This document shows, one piece after another, positions 32,726 to 42,749 of a stretch of 64,000 nt of DNA. This stretch comes from Haemophilus haemolyticus M19501. Its GTDB lineage: Bacteria > Pseudomonadota > Gammaproteobacteria > Enterobacterales > Pasteurellaceae. The notes beneath the pieces are model-generated. The model saw only the letters and a list, made by a program, of their open reading frames with translations. It was not told the origin of the DNA and made no database searches. The DNA lies in contig NZ_AFQO01000003.1 in NCBI RefSeq assembly GCF_000222025.1, positions 1 to 64,000 on the forward strand, in the 5' to 3' direction. Every line of letters begins with the position of its first letter. Position 1 is the first letter of the stretch. Position numbers and translations under genes: made by a program.

Positions 32726-32754
32726 TTGACGGTTTTTCTCAAAAAACGTATTAT
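32726..32754 (+). promoter_or_regulatory. Promoter of tRNA-Ser
   Basis: TTGACG and TATTAT are separated by 17 bases, and a GC-rich stretch (GCGTGCGC) follows the -10. This is a strong stable-RNA type promoter ending 18 bases before the tRNA. Confidence 0.85.
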
Positions 32755-32772
32755 GCGTGCGCATTAAATCAC

Positions 32773-32862
32773 GGAGGAATGGTCGAGTGGTTGAAGGCAC
32801 CGGTCTTGAAAACCGGCGAGGGTTTACGCCCTCCTAGGGTTCGAATCCCTATTCCTCCGCCA
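32773..32862 (+). tRNA. serT: tRNA-Ser (anticodon UGA)
   Basis: A 90-base class II tRNA. The acceptor arms GGAGGAAT/ATTCCTCC pair, followed by discriminator G and encoded CCA. The anticodon loop CTTGAAA gives UGA, which reads UCA/UCN. A long variable arm (GAGGGTTTACGCCCTC) is typical of Ser. GGTTCGAATCC forms the T arm. Confidence 0.97.
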
Positions 32863-32878
32863 TCAACTTTTAAAAGTT

Positions 32879-32907
32879 AACTAATTCGAGAGAATTAGTT
32901 TTTTTAT
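32879..32907 (+). terminator. Terminator after tRNA-Ser
   Basis: A perfect 9-bp stem AACTAATTC/GAATTAGTT with a GAGA tetraloop is followed by TTTTTTT. It lies just before the convergent priC stop. Confidence 0.92.
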
Positions 32908-32913
32908 TTCTCA

Positions 32914-33498
32914 TCATCTATTTTCCGTATTTTCACGGTTTCCTAATTCTTCTTTAAATACCAAATATTCTTCTAAAAGATCTATTGCCTCTTGGCATTT
33001 TTGCTGGCGTTTTTTATAAACTTCTGCAAGTTGAGCATAACGTATTTTTTCATCATTATTTTTTTCTGCCAGTGCTAAATCTTTATGTTGTTGATAAAGC
33101 TTATTCAGGCGTTCTAATGCTTCATAGTATTTTTCCAACCGCTCTCTTGGTGGTAATTTATGAATGCTATGTTGAGATTTTTGAATGGTTTGTTTTGTTG
33201 TTTGGGGAGCTGTAAGGTGAGTATTCTTGCGAGTTAAGGCTTCTGAAAGTACGGAACATTGGGCGAGTAAACGCTCTGCCAGAAAATTATAGTGATTAAG
33301 ATCGTTAGATTCTAATGTCTTTATTCTATCTAGTGTTTGATTGATTTCCTTTAGATAAAAGGAAACATTCTTTCCATTTTCACTGAACAAAGTGCGGTCA
33401 AATTTGGCGAAGATTTTTTCTTCTCGTTTGGATAAATGAGCTTGATAAAGTTGCTGAACTTTTTGATCTAATATCTGGATAAGTTGTTGAATGTCCAT
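32914..33498 (-). CDS. priC: Primosomal replication protein PriC
   Basis: A 194-residue, mostly helical, basic protein of the PriC family. It reloads DnaB onto repaired or stalled forks in the PriA-independent pathway. The helical N-terminal segment and the family C-terminus (LPPRERLEKYYEALERLNKLY... EIRYAQLAEVYKKRQQKCQEAI-like pattern) are visible. The sequence diverges strongly across gammaproteobacteria, so family membership rests on overall pattern and size (E. coli 175). The region before the start contains the terminator of the upstream transporter gene. Confidence 0.85.
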   Translation of the reverse strand: MDIQQLIQILDQKVQQLYQAHLSKREEKIFAKFDRTLFSENGKNVSFYLKEINQTLDRIKTLESNDLNHYNFLAERLLAQCSVLSEALTRKNTHLTAPQTTKQTIQKSQHSIHKLPPRERLEKYYEALERLNKLYQQHKDLALAEKNNDEKIRYAQLAEVYKKRQQKCQEAIDLLEEYLVFKEELGNRENTENR

Positions 33499-33521
33499 AA
33501 AAATCCCCCAAGTGAGGGATT
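33497..33521 (-). terminator. Terminator after the His-attenuated transporter, abutting priC
   Basis: On the - strand AATCCCT/GGGGATT with a CACTTG loop is followed by TTTTTA, which ends at the priC start codon region. It would separate the transporter transcript from priC or make priC translation depend on read-through. Confidence 0.65.
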
Positions 33522-33528
33522 ATAATCG

Positions 33529-34881
33529 TTAAAGGTACATTGCTGCAATCCAGCCGAATACTAATAATGGAATATTATAGTGAATAAAGGTAGGTACAAC
33601 AGAATCCCAAATGTGATCGTGTTTGCCATCCATATTCAAGCCAGATGTTGGGCCTAAGGTCGAGTCAGATGCAGGGGAGCCAGCGTCTCCTAATGCAGCC
33701 GCAACACCAACGATTGAAACGGTGGCTAATGGTGAGAAACCAAAAGATAAACAAAGTGGCACATAGATAGAGGCGATGATTGGCACAGTTGAGAATGATG
33801 AGCCAATTCCCATTGTAATCAACAATCCAACCAGTAACATTAAGAATGCGGCCAAACCTTTACTTTGAATCGCACCATTACTTAAGCTTTGAACTAAATC
33901 TGTTACACCCGTTGTGGCATTAATTACATTAGCAAAACCGGATGCCGCAATCATAACAAACCCAATCATAGCCATTAAACGTAAACCTTGTTGGAAGATA
34001 TCGTTACTTTCTTTCAATTTGAAAATGCCAAATATTGCGAAAATGACTATCCCAACTAAACCACCAATAATGGTTGAACTTGTCACTAATTGTGTTGCGA
34101 AGGTCGCTACAATGGCGATTAAACTTGCAGTAATTTGTGTTGGTTTTATGTTTGCGATGTGCGCTTCAATTTCTTTTGTGGTTGGCTCTTGAATAGTAAC
34201 ATCATATTCTCTTGGTTTGCGATAAGTGATGAATATTGCAGTGAGCAATCCTAAAATCATGCCAATTACAGGCAATAACATTGCGAGGGATACTTGAGCT
34301 ACATTTGTTTGTAAACCTAGAGCAGCCCCTGCTTGATTGATATTTTTTACCAAAATACTTTCGATAAAGATTTTACCAAAGCCAACAGGAAGTAACATAT
34401 AAGTTGCGGTTAAGCCGAATGTAAGTACGCAGGTTACAGCGCGACGGTCTATTTTTAGACGATTAAAAATAGAAAGTAACGGTGGCACGACGATTGGAAT
34501 AAAAGCAATATGTACAGGAAGTAAGTTCTGTGAAGAAATGGCGAATAATACCAATACACCAAAAATTAAATATTTAAACCAAGTTAAGTTGCTGGAGCTT
34601 GGGGTTTTATTCATTTTAGTGATGATCTTATAGGCAATTAAATCGGTAATACCTGATTTAGAGATCGCAATCGCGAATGCACCAAGCATCGCATAGTTCA
34701 TTGCGACTTCTGCTCCGCCACCTAAACCTCCAGTGAAGGTTTCAATTGTTTTGCTTAAACCTAGACCGCCACAGAGTCCAGCAGTGAGAGCGGCAATAAC
34801 TAACGCAATAATTACGTTAATACGTAGCAAACTTAGTGCGAGTAAAACGATAATCGAAATAACAACGGGATTTGTTAACAT
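33529..34881 (-). CDS. NhaC/YuiF-type transporter, candidate histidine permease
   Basis: A 450-residue polytopic inner membrane protein with about 11-12 hydrophobic helices of the Na+/H+ antiporter (NhaC-like, YuiF) superfamily. Repeated small-residue helices and the GDAGSPASDSTLGPTSGLNMDG block near residue 400 fit this superfamily. The gene has AAGGA before its ATG and sits directly behind a complete histidine attenuator with a five-His leader peptide (34991-35132). That predicts expression only when charged tRNA-His is scarce, so I infer histidine uptake rather than sodium export. I recall that comparative studies of attenuators proposed YuiF-type proteins as histidine transporters, but I cannot check this. 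The substrate is not proven by the sequence. Confidence 0.8.
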   Translation of the reverse strand: MLTNPVVISIIVLLALSLLRINVIIALVIAALTAGLCGGLGLSKTIETFTGGLGGGAEVAMNYAMLGAFAIAISKSGITDLIAYKIITKMNKTPSSSNLTWFKYLIFGVLVLFAISSQNLLPVHIAFIPIVVPPLLSIFNRLKIDRRAVTCVLTFGLTATYMLLPVGFGKIFIESILVKNINQAGAALGLQTNVAQVSLAMLLPVIGMILGLLTAIFITYRKPREYDVTIQEPTTKEIEAHIANIKPTQITASLIAIVATFATQLVTSSTIIGGLVGIVIFAIFGIFKLKESNDIFQQGLRLMAMIGFVMIAASGFANVINATTGVTDLVQSLSNGAIQSKGLAAFLMLLVGLLITMGIGSSFSTVPIIASIYVPLCLSFGFSPLATVSIVGVAAALGDAGSPASDSTLGPTSGLNMDGKHDHIWDSVVPTFIHYNIPLLVFGWIAAMYL

Positions 34882-34990
34882 TGTATTGTTCCTTGTGAAT
34901 TATTAAATGGTGAATACTTTACTTTAAAATTTTTGATTGTCGAATAAATAATGATGATGTCGTTGCATTGATGACTCCTGTGTTGTAATA

Positions 34991-35025
34991 AAACAAAACC
35001 CCTCGAAAGTTGCCTTCCGAGGGGT
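34991..35025 (-). terminator. Attenuator terminator hairpin
   Basis: On the - strand, ACCCCTCGGAAG and CTTTCGAGGGGT form a strong stem with a small loop and are followed by TTTGTTTT (transcript order). Its left arm (CTCGGAAG, 35014-35021) can pair instead with CTTCCGAG at 35048-35055, which would prevent termination. Confidence 0.92.
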
Positions 35026-35039
35026 AAGATTTTTATTAT

Positions 35040-35090
35040 CCTGTCAGCTCGGAAGAAATCTTCCAAGCACACCAAAAACCTGAAAGATTA
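35040..35090 (-). promoter_or_regulatory. Antiterminator and pause hairpin region of the histidine attenuator
   Basis: On the - strand GCTTGGAAGA (35059-35068) pairs with TCTTCCGAGC (35047-35056). The second arm can instead pair with the left arm of the terminator. This gives the mutually exclusive 1:2, 2:3 and 3:4 helices of a transcription attenuator. An additional short helix CTGAA/TTTCAG overlaps the end of the leader ORF. How a stalled ribosome would free segment 2 is not fully resolved by eye, because segment 1 begins about 30 bases after the His codons. Confidence 0.8.
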
Positions 35091-35132
35091 TTCAGTTGAA
35101 TGGTGATGATGGTGACGACGGATAATGTTCAT
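35088..35132 (-). CDS. Histidine-rich leader peptide
   Basis: A 14-codon ORF encoding MNIIRRHHHHHSTE, with five consecutive His codons (CAC/CAT) and GGAG 6-7 bases before the ATG. It lies 207 bases upstream of the transporter, immediately before the alternative hairpins and terminator. It is the control peptide of a his-type attenuator: ribosome stalling at the His codons under histidine starvation would favour antitermination. A possible promoter is TTGCAA-17-TAGTTT on the - strand (35189 to 35161), with a weak -10. Confidence 0.92.
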   Translation of the reverse strand: MNIIRRHHHHHSTE

Positions 35133-35206
35133 TTTTTATCTCCAAATAAGAATTGCTTTTAAACTACTGGAAAAATAAAACGATTGCAACCACTTTTTTA
35201 TTTTTC

Positions 35207-35896
35207 TTAAAGTGCGGTCTCTTTTTCAGTTGTTTTTTCCTGTTCTAGTTCAGACGCAATATGTGGGAAGCCACCTAAATCTTTTAAATGATTAACCATA
35301 TAACAGAATAATTCCGCTGTACGTTCGGTATCATATAGCGCAGAGTGCGCTTGTTTCCCATCAAAGGGGATTTTAGCGGCAAGACAGGCCTTAACGAGAA
35401 CAGTCTGACCAAACATTAAGCCTGCTAAACTTGCGGTATCAAACATTCCAAAAGGGTGGAAGGGATTACGCTTTACGCCGGTACGTTCAGCGGCAGCCAT
35501 CACAAAACTTTGGTCAAAAGCAGCATTGTGCGCCACAATGATAGAACGTTGGCAATCTGCATCTTTTTGTCCTCGACGCACCATTTGAAATAATCCCGTG
35601 ATTGCATCAAGTTCAGACACCGCGCCACGTAGTGGATTGTGAATATCAATACCATTAAATTTCAAGGATTCTGGATTAATATTTGCGCCTTCAAAAGGCT
35701 TGATATGAAAATGGCATTTCTGATCAGGATGCAAATAACCGTTTTCATCCATTTTTAATGTGATGGCGGCTAGTTCGAGTAACGCATCTTTTTTTGCATC
35801 AAAACCTGCAGTTTCAACATCAATAATGACGGGGAAATAGCCACGAAAGCGATTTTTTAATTGGTTGTGATAAGGGATTTCTTGAGAATCGGACAT
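35207..35896 (-). CDS. rnt: Ribonuclease T
   Basis: A 229-residue DEDDh exoribonuclease that trims the 3' ends of tRNA (end turnover), 5S and 23S rRNA. Exo I is [22 protein letters not shown] (about residues 23-44), Exo II is [11 protein letters not shown] near 120, and Exo [17 protein letters not shown] near 181. Length matches E. coli RNase T (215) with a slightly longer C-terminus. A USS lies just after the stop. Confidence 0.95.
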   Translation of the reverse strand: MSDSQEIPYHNQLKNRFRGYFPVIIDVETAGFDAKKDALLELAAITLKMDENGYLHPDQKCHFHIKPFEGANINPESLKFNGIDIHNPLRGAVSELDAITGLFQMVRRGQKDADCQRSIIVAHNAAFDQSFVMAAAERTGVKRNPFHPFGMFDTASLAGLMFGQTVLVKACLAAKIPFDGKQAHSALYDTERTAELFCYMVNHLKDLGGFPHIASELEQEKTTEKETAL

Positions 35897-35906
35897 AATC
35901 TATCTC

Positions 35907-35942
35907 TTAAAAATAAAATAACGTAGGAATCCCTACGTTATT
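35907..35942 (-). terminator. Terminator after gloA
   Basis: On the - strand AATAACGTAGG/CCTACGTTATT is a perfect 11-bp stem with a GATT loop. It is followed by a T-rich tract (TTATTTTATTTTTA), between gloA and rnt. Confidence 0.85.
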
Positions 35943-35969
35943 AAAAATACAATAAAAATTGACCGCACT

Positions 35970-36377
35970 TTAGTTGCCTAAACCAGATTTAGTACTTTTG
36001 TTTTCGATAAATTCAATTTTATAACCATCTGGATCTTCAACAAAAGCAATGACGGTTGAGCCACCTTTCACTGGCCCTGCTTCGCGAGTAACGTTACCAC
36101 CGCTTGCACGAACGGCTTCACAAGTCGCATAAATATCATCTACGCCGATAGCGATATGTCCATATGCTGTGCCATGTTCATATTTATCTACGCCCCAGTT
36201 GTATGTTAATTCAATTTCTGCCGCACTTTCGCCATCTTCGTAACCTAAAAAAGCCAGCGTATATTTGTATTCTGGGTTTTCACTGGTACGTAATAAACGC
36301 ATTCCTAAAACATCTTGATAAAATTTGATTGAACGATCTAAATCGCCCACGCGTAACATAGTGTGTAAAATTCGCAT
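35970..36377 (-). CDS. gloA: Lactoylglutathione lyase (glyoxalase I)
   Basis: A 135-residue glyoxalase I that converts the methylglyoxal-glutathione hemithioacetal to S-lactoylglutathione. The metal ligands of the nickel-type enzyme are visible: His5 ([10 protein letters not shown]), Glu in [10 protein letters not shown], His in HIAIGVDDI and Glu in YKIEFIEN. Length equals E. coli GloA (135). AAAGGAT lies a few bases before the start. Confidence 0.97.
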   Translation of the reverse strand: MRILHTMLRVGDLDRSIKFYQDVLGMRLLRTSENPEYKYTLAFLGYEDGESAAEIELTYNWGVDKYEHGTAYGHIAIGVDDIYATCEAVRASGGNVTREAGPVKGGSTVIAFVEDPDGYKIEFIENKSTKSGLGN

Positions 36378-36451
36378 TGGTTTAATCCTTTTTTGATAAA
36401 AGTGAGGGCATTATGCCATAAAAAAGTTGAATTAAATAAATTTGTTATGAA

Positions 36452-37177
<726 letters not shown>

Positions 37178-37296
37178 TTACATTGTGTGCGGGATGTGTT
37201 TTTTAACTTTCCACACCCTACGGATTAGAAAATATTTAAAAAGTGCGGTCATTTTAAGGAAAGTTTTCAAAGGGTCAAATAAATTTCCGTTTAAGA

Positions 37297-37325
37297 TTCA
37301 AAAGACGTGCCTTTTTCCGTATAAT
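37297..37325 (+). promoter_or_regulatory. Promoter of aspS
   Basis: TTCAAA and TATAAT are spaced 17 bases; the -10 is perfect and ends 45 bases before the aspS start. AAGGA (37358-37362) provides the ribosome binding site. Confidence 0.65.
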
Positions 37326-37369
37326 TCTGCGGTATTTTTCCATTTTTATAGAGAGTTAAGGAATTGAAT

Positions 37370-39136
37370 ATGATGCGTACACATTATTGCGGAGCATTAA
37401 ACCGTAACAATATCGGACAAGACGTCACATTAAGCGGTTGGGTTCATCGCCGTCGTGATTTAGGTGGCTTAATTTTTATTGATATGCGCGATCGTGATGG
37501 CATCGTGCAAGTGTGTTTCGATCCGAAATATCAAGATGCATTGACAGCGGCTGCAGGTTTACGTAACGAATTCTGTATCCAAATTAAAGGTGAAGTAATT
37601 GCGCGTCCTGAAAACCAAATCAATAAAAATATGGCAACAGGCGAAGTAGAAGTATTAGCGAAAGAATTACGCATCTACAATGCTTCTGACGTTTTACCAT
37701 TAGACTTCAACCAAAACAACACAGAAGAACAACGTTTAAAATACCGTTATTTAGATTTACGTCGTCCAGAAATGGCACAACGTTTAAAAACTCGTGCGAA
37801 AATCACCAGCTTTGTGCGTCGTTTTATGGATGACAATGGTTTCCTTGATATTGAAACACCAATGCTTACCAAAGCAACGCCAGAAGGTGCGCGTGACTAT
37901 TTAGTGCCAAGCCGTGTGCATAAAGGCAAATTCTATGCGTTGCCTCAATCACCACAGCTTTTCAAACAGCTTTTAATGATGTCTGGTTTTGATCGTTATT
38001 ATCAAATCGTGAAATGTTTCCGTGATGAAGACTTACGTGCAGACCGTCAGCCTGAGTTTACTCAAATCGATGTGGAAACCTCTTTCTTAACTGCGCCAGA
38101 AGTACGTGAAATCATGGAATGTATGGTGCACGGATTATGGCAAAACATCATTGGTGTGGATTTAGGTAAATTCCCACAAATGACTTGGCAAGAAGCAATG
38201 CGTCGTTTCGGTTCTGATAAACCAGATTTGCGTAACCCATTAGAAATGGTCGATGTGGCTGATATCGTCAAAGACGTTGATTTTAAAGTGTTTAATGAGC
38301 CAGCAAATAATCCAAACGGCCGTGTTGCAGTGATTCGCGTACCAAATGGTGCAGAAATTACTCGTAAACAAATTGATGAATATACACAATTTGTTGGTAT
38401 TTACGGTGCGAAAGGTTTAGCTTGGGCGAAAGTGAATGACATTAATGCTGGTCTTGAAGGCGTACAAAGCCCAATTGCGAAATTCTTAAATGAAGATGTA
38501 TGGAAAGCCTTAGCTGAACGTGTGAAAGCTCAAACTGGCGATATTTTATTCTTCGGTGCAGACAAATGGCAAACCACCACTGATGCAATGGGCGCATTGC
38601 GTTTGAAATTAGGTCGTGATCTTGGCTTAACTCGTTTAGACGAATGGCAACCGCTTTGGGTGATTGATTTCCCAATGTTTGAACGTGATGAAGAAGGTAA
38701 TCTTGCTGCAATGCATCACCCATTCACTTCACCAAAAGATTTTAGTCCTGAGCAATTAGAAGCCGATCCAACAAGTGCGGTAGCAAATGCTTACGATATG
38801 GTGATCAATGGCTACGAAGTGGGTGGGGGTTCCGTGCGTATTTTCGATCCGAAAATGCAACAAACTGTATTCCGCATTCTAGGTATCAATGAACAAGAAC
38901 AACGTGAAAAATTTGGTTTCTTATTAGATGCATTAAAATTCGGTACTCCTCCACATGCAGGTCTTGCGTTTGGTTTAGACCGTTTAACCATGCTTGTAAC
39001 TGGAACAGAAAATATTCGTGATGTAATTGCCTTCCCGAAAACAACAGCTGCGGCTTGTTTAATGACCGAAGCGCCGAGCTTTGCGAATCCGCAAGCGTTG
39101 GAAGAGTTGGCAATTTCTGTGGTTAAAGCAGAATAA
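37370..39136 (+). CDS. aspS: Aspartyl-tRNA synthetase
   Basis: A 588-residue class IIb synthetase charging tRNA-Asp. It has an N-terminal OB anticodon-binding domain ([32 protein letters not shown]). Class II motif 2 ([18 protein letters not shown], about residues 217-234) and motif 3 ([10 protein letters not shown], near 529) are visible, and the bacterial GAD insert lies between them. The ATG at 37370 has a good AAGGA; a TTG at 37364 and the next ATG at 37373 are alternative starts. It is the first gene of the aspS-nudB-yebC-ruvCAB block. Confidence 0.96.
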   Translation: MMRTHYCGALNRNNIGQDVTLSGWVHRRRDLGGLIFIDMRDRDGIVQVCFDPKYQDALTAAAGLRNEFCIQIKGEVIARPENQINKNMATGEVEVLAKELRIYNASDVLPLDFNQNNTEEQRLKYRYLDLRRPEMAQRLKTRAKITSFVRRFMDDNGFLDIETPMLTKATPEGARDYLVPSRVHKGKFYALPQSPQLFKQLLMMSGFDRYYQIVKCFRDEDLRADRQPEFTQIDVETSFLTAPEVREIMECMVHGLWQNIIGVDLGKFPQMTWQEAMRRFGSDKPDLRNPLEMVDVADIVKDVDFKVFNEPANNPNGRVAVIRVPNGAEITRKQIDEYTQFVGIYGAKGLAWAKVNDINAGLEGVQSPIAKFLNEDVWKALAERVKAQTGDILFFGADKWQTTTDAMGALRLKLGRDLGLTRLDEWQPLWVIDFPMFERDEEGNLAAMHHPFTSPKDFSPEQLEADPTSAVANAYDMVINGYEVGGGSVRIFDPKMQQTVFRILGINEQEQREKFGFLLDALKFGTPPHAGLAFGLDRLTMLVTGTENIRDVIAFPKTTAAACLMTEAPSFANPQALEELAISVVKAE

Positions 39137-39155
39137 GTTTGAAATATTAGGAATG

Positions 39156-39183
39156 AAGTGCGGTCAGATTTGGCCGCATTTTT
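39156..39183 (+). terminator. USS-based terminator after aspS, touching the nudB start
   Basis: AAGTGCGG (USS core, 39156-39163) and CCGCATTT (39174-39181) form an 8-bp stem with one GU, followed by T residues. It ends one base before the nudB start, so termination or read-through will affect nudB. Confidence 0.65.
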
Positions 39184-39184
39184 A

Positions 39185-39631
39185 ATGATGCAATATAAAA
39201 ATAATCAATCTGTTCTCGTTGTAATTTACACTAAAGATACAAACCGAGTTTTAATGCTCCAACGCCAAGATGATCCCGATTTTTGGCAGTCTGTTACAGG
39301 TACCATTGAACGTGGTGAAACACCAAAAAAAACAGCAATTCGTGAGCTTTGGGAAGAGGTGCGGTTAGATATTTCGGAAAATTCCACCGCACTTTTTGAT
39401 TGCAAAGAGAGCATAGAATTTGAAATTTTTCCACATTTCCGATATAAATACGCACCGAATGTGACGCATTGCTGTGAACATTGGTTTTTATTGGCAATGG
39501 AGCAAGAATTCGAACCAATATTAAGTGAGCATTTGGCATATCAATGGGTTTCCCCTGAAAAAGCAATCCAAATGACAAAATCTTCCAATAATGCGGAAGC
39601 AATTAGAAAATATATTCTTAAAGATAAATAA
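39185..39631 (+). CDS. nudB: Dihydroneopterin triphosphate pyrophosphohydrolase
   Basis: A 148-residue Nudix hydrolase that removes pyrophosphate from dihydroneopterin triphosphate in folate synthesis. The Nudix box GTIERGETPKKTAIRELWEE lies near residues 37-56, and QRQDDPDFWQSVTG precedes it as in E. coli NudB. The start is ATG 39185 or the adjacent ATG 39188; the upstream GTG at 39158 falls inside the USS terminator stem and is rejected. The ribosome binding site is weak. It is followed by yebC after 15 bases with AGAAGGAAA. Confidence 0.9.
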   Translation: MMQYKNNQSVLVVIYTKDTNRVLMLQRQDDPDFWQSVTGTIERGETPKKTAIRELWEEVRLDISENSTALFDCKESIEFEIFPHFRYKYAPNVTHCCEHWFLLAMEQEFEPILSEHLAYQWVSPEKAIQMTKSSNNAEAIRKYILKDK

Positions 39632-39646
39632 TAGAAGGAAAACAAT

Positions 39647-40387
39647 ATGGCAGGCCATAGTAAGTGGGCTAATATTAAACACCGCAAAGCAGCACAAGAT
39701 GCACAACGCGGTAAAATTTTTACTAAATTAATTCGTGAACTTGTTACTGCCGCTAAAATTGGTGGTGGCGATGTGAGTGCTAACCCGCGTTTACGTGCAG
39801 CAGTAGATAAAGCACTTAGCAACAATATGACGCGCGATACGATCAACCGCGCTATTGATCGTGGTGTAGGCGGTGGCGATGACACCAATATGGAAACCAA
39901 AATCTATGAAGGTTATGGCCCAGGCGGTACAGCGGTTATGGTGGAGTGTTTGAGTGATAATGCAAACCGCACCATTTCACAGGTTCGCCCAAGTTTTACC
40001 AAATGTGGCGGTAATTTAGGAACAGAAGGCTCTGTGGGTTACTTATTCAGCAAAAAAGGTTTAATCTTAATCGCAGAAGCGGACGAAGATGCCTTAACTG
40101 AAGCGGCAATCGAAGCTGGCGCAGATGATATCCAACCACAAGATGACGGTTCATTTGAAATCTATACCGCTTGGGAAGATTTAGGTGTTGTGCGTGATGG
40201 CATTGAATCAGCTGGCTTTAAAGTTCAAGAAGCTGAAGTAACGATGATTCCATCAACAACGGTTGATCTTGATATTGAAACTGCACCAAAATTACTTCGT
40301 TTAATTGATATGTTGGAAGATTGTGATGACGTACAAAACGTATATCACAACGGTGAAATCAGTGATGAAGTGGCATCTCAGCTTTAA
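39647..40387 (+). CDS. yebC: YebC/PmpR family transcriptional/translation factor
   Basis: A 246-residue YebC-family protein. The first residues ([27 protein letters not shown]) are the family signature, and the three-domain length equals E. coli YebC (246). Members act as DNA-binding regulators or, by recent reports, as factors that relieve ribosome stalling at proline-rich stretches. It lies between nudB and ruvC, as in E. coli, and has its own terminator. Confidence 0.95.
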   Translation: MAGHSKWANIKHRKAAQDAQRGKIFTKLIRELVTAAKIGGGDVSANPRLRAAVDKALSNNMTRDTINRAIDRGVGGGDDTNMETKIYEGYGPGGTAVMVECLSDNANRTISQVRPSFTKCGGNLGTEGSVGYLFSKKGLILIAEADEDALTEAAIEAGADDIQPQDDGSFEIYTAWEDLGVVRDGIESAGFKVQEAEVTMIPSTTVDLDIETAPKLLRLIDMLEDCDDVQNVYHNGEISDEVASQL

Positions 40388-40396
40388 TGATGCAAT

Positions 40397-40425
40397 AAAT
40401 GGGTAATTTAATTACCCATTTTTTA
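40397..40425 (+). terminator. Terminator after yebC
   Basis: A perfect 10-bp stem AAATGGGTAA/TTACCCATTT is followed by TTTTT. It lies 9 bases before the ruvC start, so ruvC probably depends on partial read-through. Confidence 0.88.
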
Positions 40426-40433
40426 TAGAAATT

Positions 40434-41006
40434 ATGAGCATTATTTTAGGTATTGACCCCGGCTCTCGCGTAACGGGTTACGGTGTGATTCGTCAAACAG
40501 GAAGACATTTGGAATATCTTGGCAGTGGCGCAATTCGTACTCAAGTTGAAGATTTACCAACCCGTTTGAAACGCATTTATGCTGGAGTAACTGAAATCAT
40601 CACGCAATTTCAACCTGATATGTTTGCGATTGAGCAAGTGTTTATGGCGAAGAATGCGGATTCAGCCTTGAAACTTGGGCAGGCACGTGGTACGGCGATT
40701 GTTGCTGCAGTAAATCATGATCTACCTGTTTTTGAATATGCCGCACGTTTAGTAAAACAAACAGTGGTGGGCATTGGTTCCGCTGATAAAGTGCAAGTGC
40801 AAGAAATGGTGACTCGTATTTTGAAGTTGTCAGATAAACCTCAAGCCGATGCCGCGGATGCGTTGGCTATCGCGATTACACATGCGCATTCAATTCAACA
40901 TTCTTTACATATTGCCAATTCTGTGAAAATGACAGAAACGCAAGAAAAAATGACCGCACTTTTAAAGACCAGATATAGCCGAGGACGCTTTAGATTAAAA
41001 ATTTAA
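40434..41006 (+). CDS. ruvC: Holliday junction resolvase RuvC
   Basis: A 190-residue endonuclease that cuts Holliday junctions symmetrically. The RNase H-like catalytic acids are visible as [12 protein letters not shown] (Asp7), FAIEQVFM (Glu) and a C-terminal [12 protein letters not shown] with two Asp. The C-terminus is about 17 residues longer than E. coli RuvC (173) and contains a USS that adds [14 protein letters not shown]-like basic residues. It is followed by a small terminator before ruvA. Confidence 0.95.
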   Translation: MSIILGIDPGSRVTGYGVIRQTGRHLEYLGSGAIRTQVEDLPTRLKRIYAGVTEIITQFQPDMFAIEQVFMAKNADSALKLGQARGTAIVAAVNHDLPVFEYAARLVKQTVVGIGSADKVQVQEMVTRILKLSDKPQADAADALAIAITHAHSIQHSLHIANSVKMTETQEKMTALLKTRYSRGRFRLKI

Positions 41007-41033
41007 CTGGATGTTCGTCCAGTTTTATTTTAT
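41005..41033 (+). terminator. Terminator-like hairpin between ruvC and ruvA
   Basis: The stem AACTGGA/TCCAGTT with loop TGTTCG is followed by TTATTTTATT. It overlaps the ruvC stop codon. Confidence 0.75.
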
Positions 41034-41068
41034 TCTATGCGCTAAGTTTTTTATCATTCGGAAGAATT

Positions 41069-41683
41069 ATGATCGGTCGCTTACAAGGCATTCTTTTAGA
41101 AAAACAACCTCCAGAAATTTTACTCAATGTGCAAGGCGTAGGCTATGAATTGCTTTTGCCTATGACGAGTTTCTATGATTTACCAGAAATTGGTCAAGAA
41201 ACTACTTTATTCACTCATCTTGTTGTTCGTGAAGATGCTCATTTACTTTTTGGATTTGCCCAGAAAACAGACCGCACTTTATTTCGTGAATTAATTAAAA
41301 CAAATGGGGTGGGGCCTAAATTAGCCTTAGCGATTTTATCCGCCATGTCGGTCGAACAATTTGCTTATGCAATTGAGAGAGAAGAGCTTTCTAAACTCAC
41401 CAAAATTCCTGGTGTGGGTAAAAAAACAGCTGAGCGTTTGTTAGTTGAACTTAAAGGTAAATTTAAAGGCGTAAAACAAAGCGATTTCTTTGTCGAAAGT
41501 ACGCATATTCCGTCAATTCCATCCATTGAATCCCACTCAGAAAGTTCATCTGATGAAGCAATTTCAGCCTTGATTGCTTTAGGTTACAAACCTGCAGAAG
41601 CAGAAAAAATGGTGAAACGGGTTGCTAAGCCAGAATTAACCAGTGAACAAGTTATCCGCGAAGCTTTAAAAGCCGCACTGTAG
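41069..41683 (+). CDS. ruvA: Holliday junction branch migration protein RuvA
   Basis: A 204-residue tetramer-forming protein that binds the junction and loads RuvB. It has an N-terminal OB fold ([27 protein letters not shown]) and two helix-hairpin-helix motifs ([17 protein letters not shown], about residues 71-87; [19 protein letters not shown], about 110-128). A C-terminal RuvB-contact domain ([21 protein letters not shown]) follows. Length equals E. coli RuvA (203). Confidence 0.97.
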   Translation: MIGRLQGILLEKQPPEILLNVQGVGYELLLPMTSFYDLPEIGQETTLFTHLVVREDAHLLFGFAQKTDRTLFRELIKTNGVGPKLALAILSAMSVEQFAYAIEREELSKLTKIPGVGKKTAERLLVELKGKFKGVKQSDFFVESTHIPSIPSIESHSESSSDEAISALIALGYKPAEAEKMVKRVAKPELTSEQVIREALKAAL

Positions 41684-41690
41684 GTGAGAC

Positions 41691-42698
41691 ATGATTGAAG
41701 CAGATAGAATTATTAGCGGGCAAGCTAAGCTTGATGAAGATGTTATTGACCGTGCTATTCGTCCTAAATTATTAGCAGATTATGTTGGGCAGCCGCAAGT
41801 GCGAGAGCAGATGGATATTTTCATCAAGGCAGCCAAACTACGTCAAGATGCCTTAGATCATTTATTGATTTTTGGCCCTCCAGGTTTGGGAAAAACAACG
41901 CTTGCTAATATTGTGGCAAATGAAATGGGCGTGAATATTCGCACGACGTCAGGGCCTGTATTAGAAAAAGCGGGAGATTTGGCTGCAATGTTAACCAATC
42001 TTGAACCGCACGATGTGTTATTTATTGATGAAATTCATCGACTTTCCCCTGCAATTGAAGAAGTCCTTTATCCAGCAATGGAGGACTATCAATTGGATAT
42101 TATGATTGGTGAAGGGCCAGCAGCGCGTTCGATAAAATTAGATTTACCGCCTTTTACTTTGGTTGGCGCAACGACTAGAGCGGGTTCTTTGACTTCACCA
42201 TTGCGTGATCGTTTTGGTATTGTGCAACGTTTGGAATTCTATTCTGTAGAAGATTTAACATCTATCGTTGCAAGAAGTGCGGGCTGTTTAAATCTTGAAT
42301 TAGAAAAAGAAGCTGCTTTTGAAGTGGCACGCCGTTCACGTGGTACACCGCGTATTGCTAACCGTTTATTACGCCGCGTGCGTGATTATGCGGATGTGCG
42401 CAATGGCGGTATTATTTCCGTCGAAATTGCAAAACAAGCGCTCTCTATGCTGGATGTAGATGATGCTGGTTTTGATTATTTAGACCGAAAATTACTTTCT
42501 GCTGTCATTGAACGCTTTGATGGCGGGCCGGTGGGGTTGGATAATCTTGCTGCTGCAATTGGCGAAGAACGCGATACTATTGAAGATGTTTTGGAACCTT
42601 ATTTGATTCAACAGGGGTTTCTACAAAGAACGCCGCGTGGGCGTATTGCAACATCGCAAACTTATCGCCATTTTGGTCTGCAGAAATTATCAGACTAG
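41691..42698 (+). CDS. ruvB: Holliday junction branch migration helicase RuvB
   Basis: A 335-residue AAA+ motor for branch migration. Walker A is [14 protein letters not shown] (about residues 60-73), Walker B is [11 protein letters not shown], sensor 1 is [19 protein letters not shown], and the C-terminal winged helix ends [13 protein letters not shown]. Length equals E. coli RuvB (336). It is separated from ruvA by 7 bases. Confidence 0.97.
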   Translation: MIEADRIISGQAKLDEDVIDRAIRPKLLADYVGQPQVREQMDIFIKAAKLRQDALDHLLIFGPPGLGKTTLANIVANEMGVNIRTTSGPVLEKAGDLAAMLTNLEPHDVLFIDEIHRLSPAIEEVLYPAMEDYQLDIMIGEGPAARSIKLDLPPFTLVGATTRAGSLTSPLRDRFGIVQRLEFYSVEDLTSIVARSAGCLNLELEKEAAFEVARRSRGTPRIANRLLRRVRDYADVRNGGIISVEIAKQALSMLDVDDAGFDYLDRKLLSAVIERFDGGPVGLDNLAAAIGEERDTIEDVLEPYLIQQGFLQRTPRGRIATSQTYRHFGLQKLSD

Positions 42699-42713
42699 AT
42701 AAATTTAACCACT

Positions 42714-42747
42714 AAAAAAGCCTTATTGTACTCAATAAGGCTTTTTT
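42714..42747. terminator. Bidirectional terminator between ruvB and the small secreted protein gene
   Basis: A near-perfect long stem AAAAAAGCCTTATTG/CAATAAGGCTTTTTT with loop TACT gives a T-run on both strands. It lies between the convergent stops of ruvB and the gene on the - strand. Confidence 0.93.
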
Positions 42748-42749
42748 AA

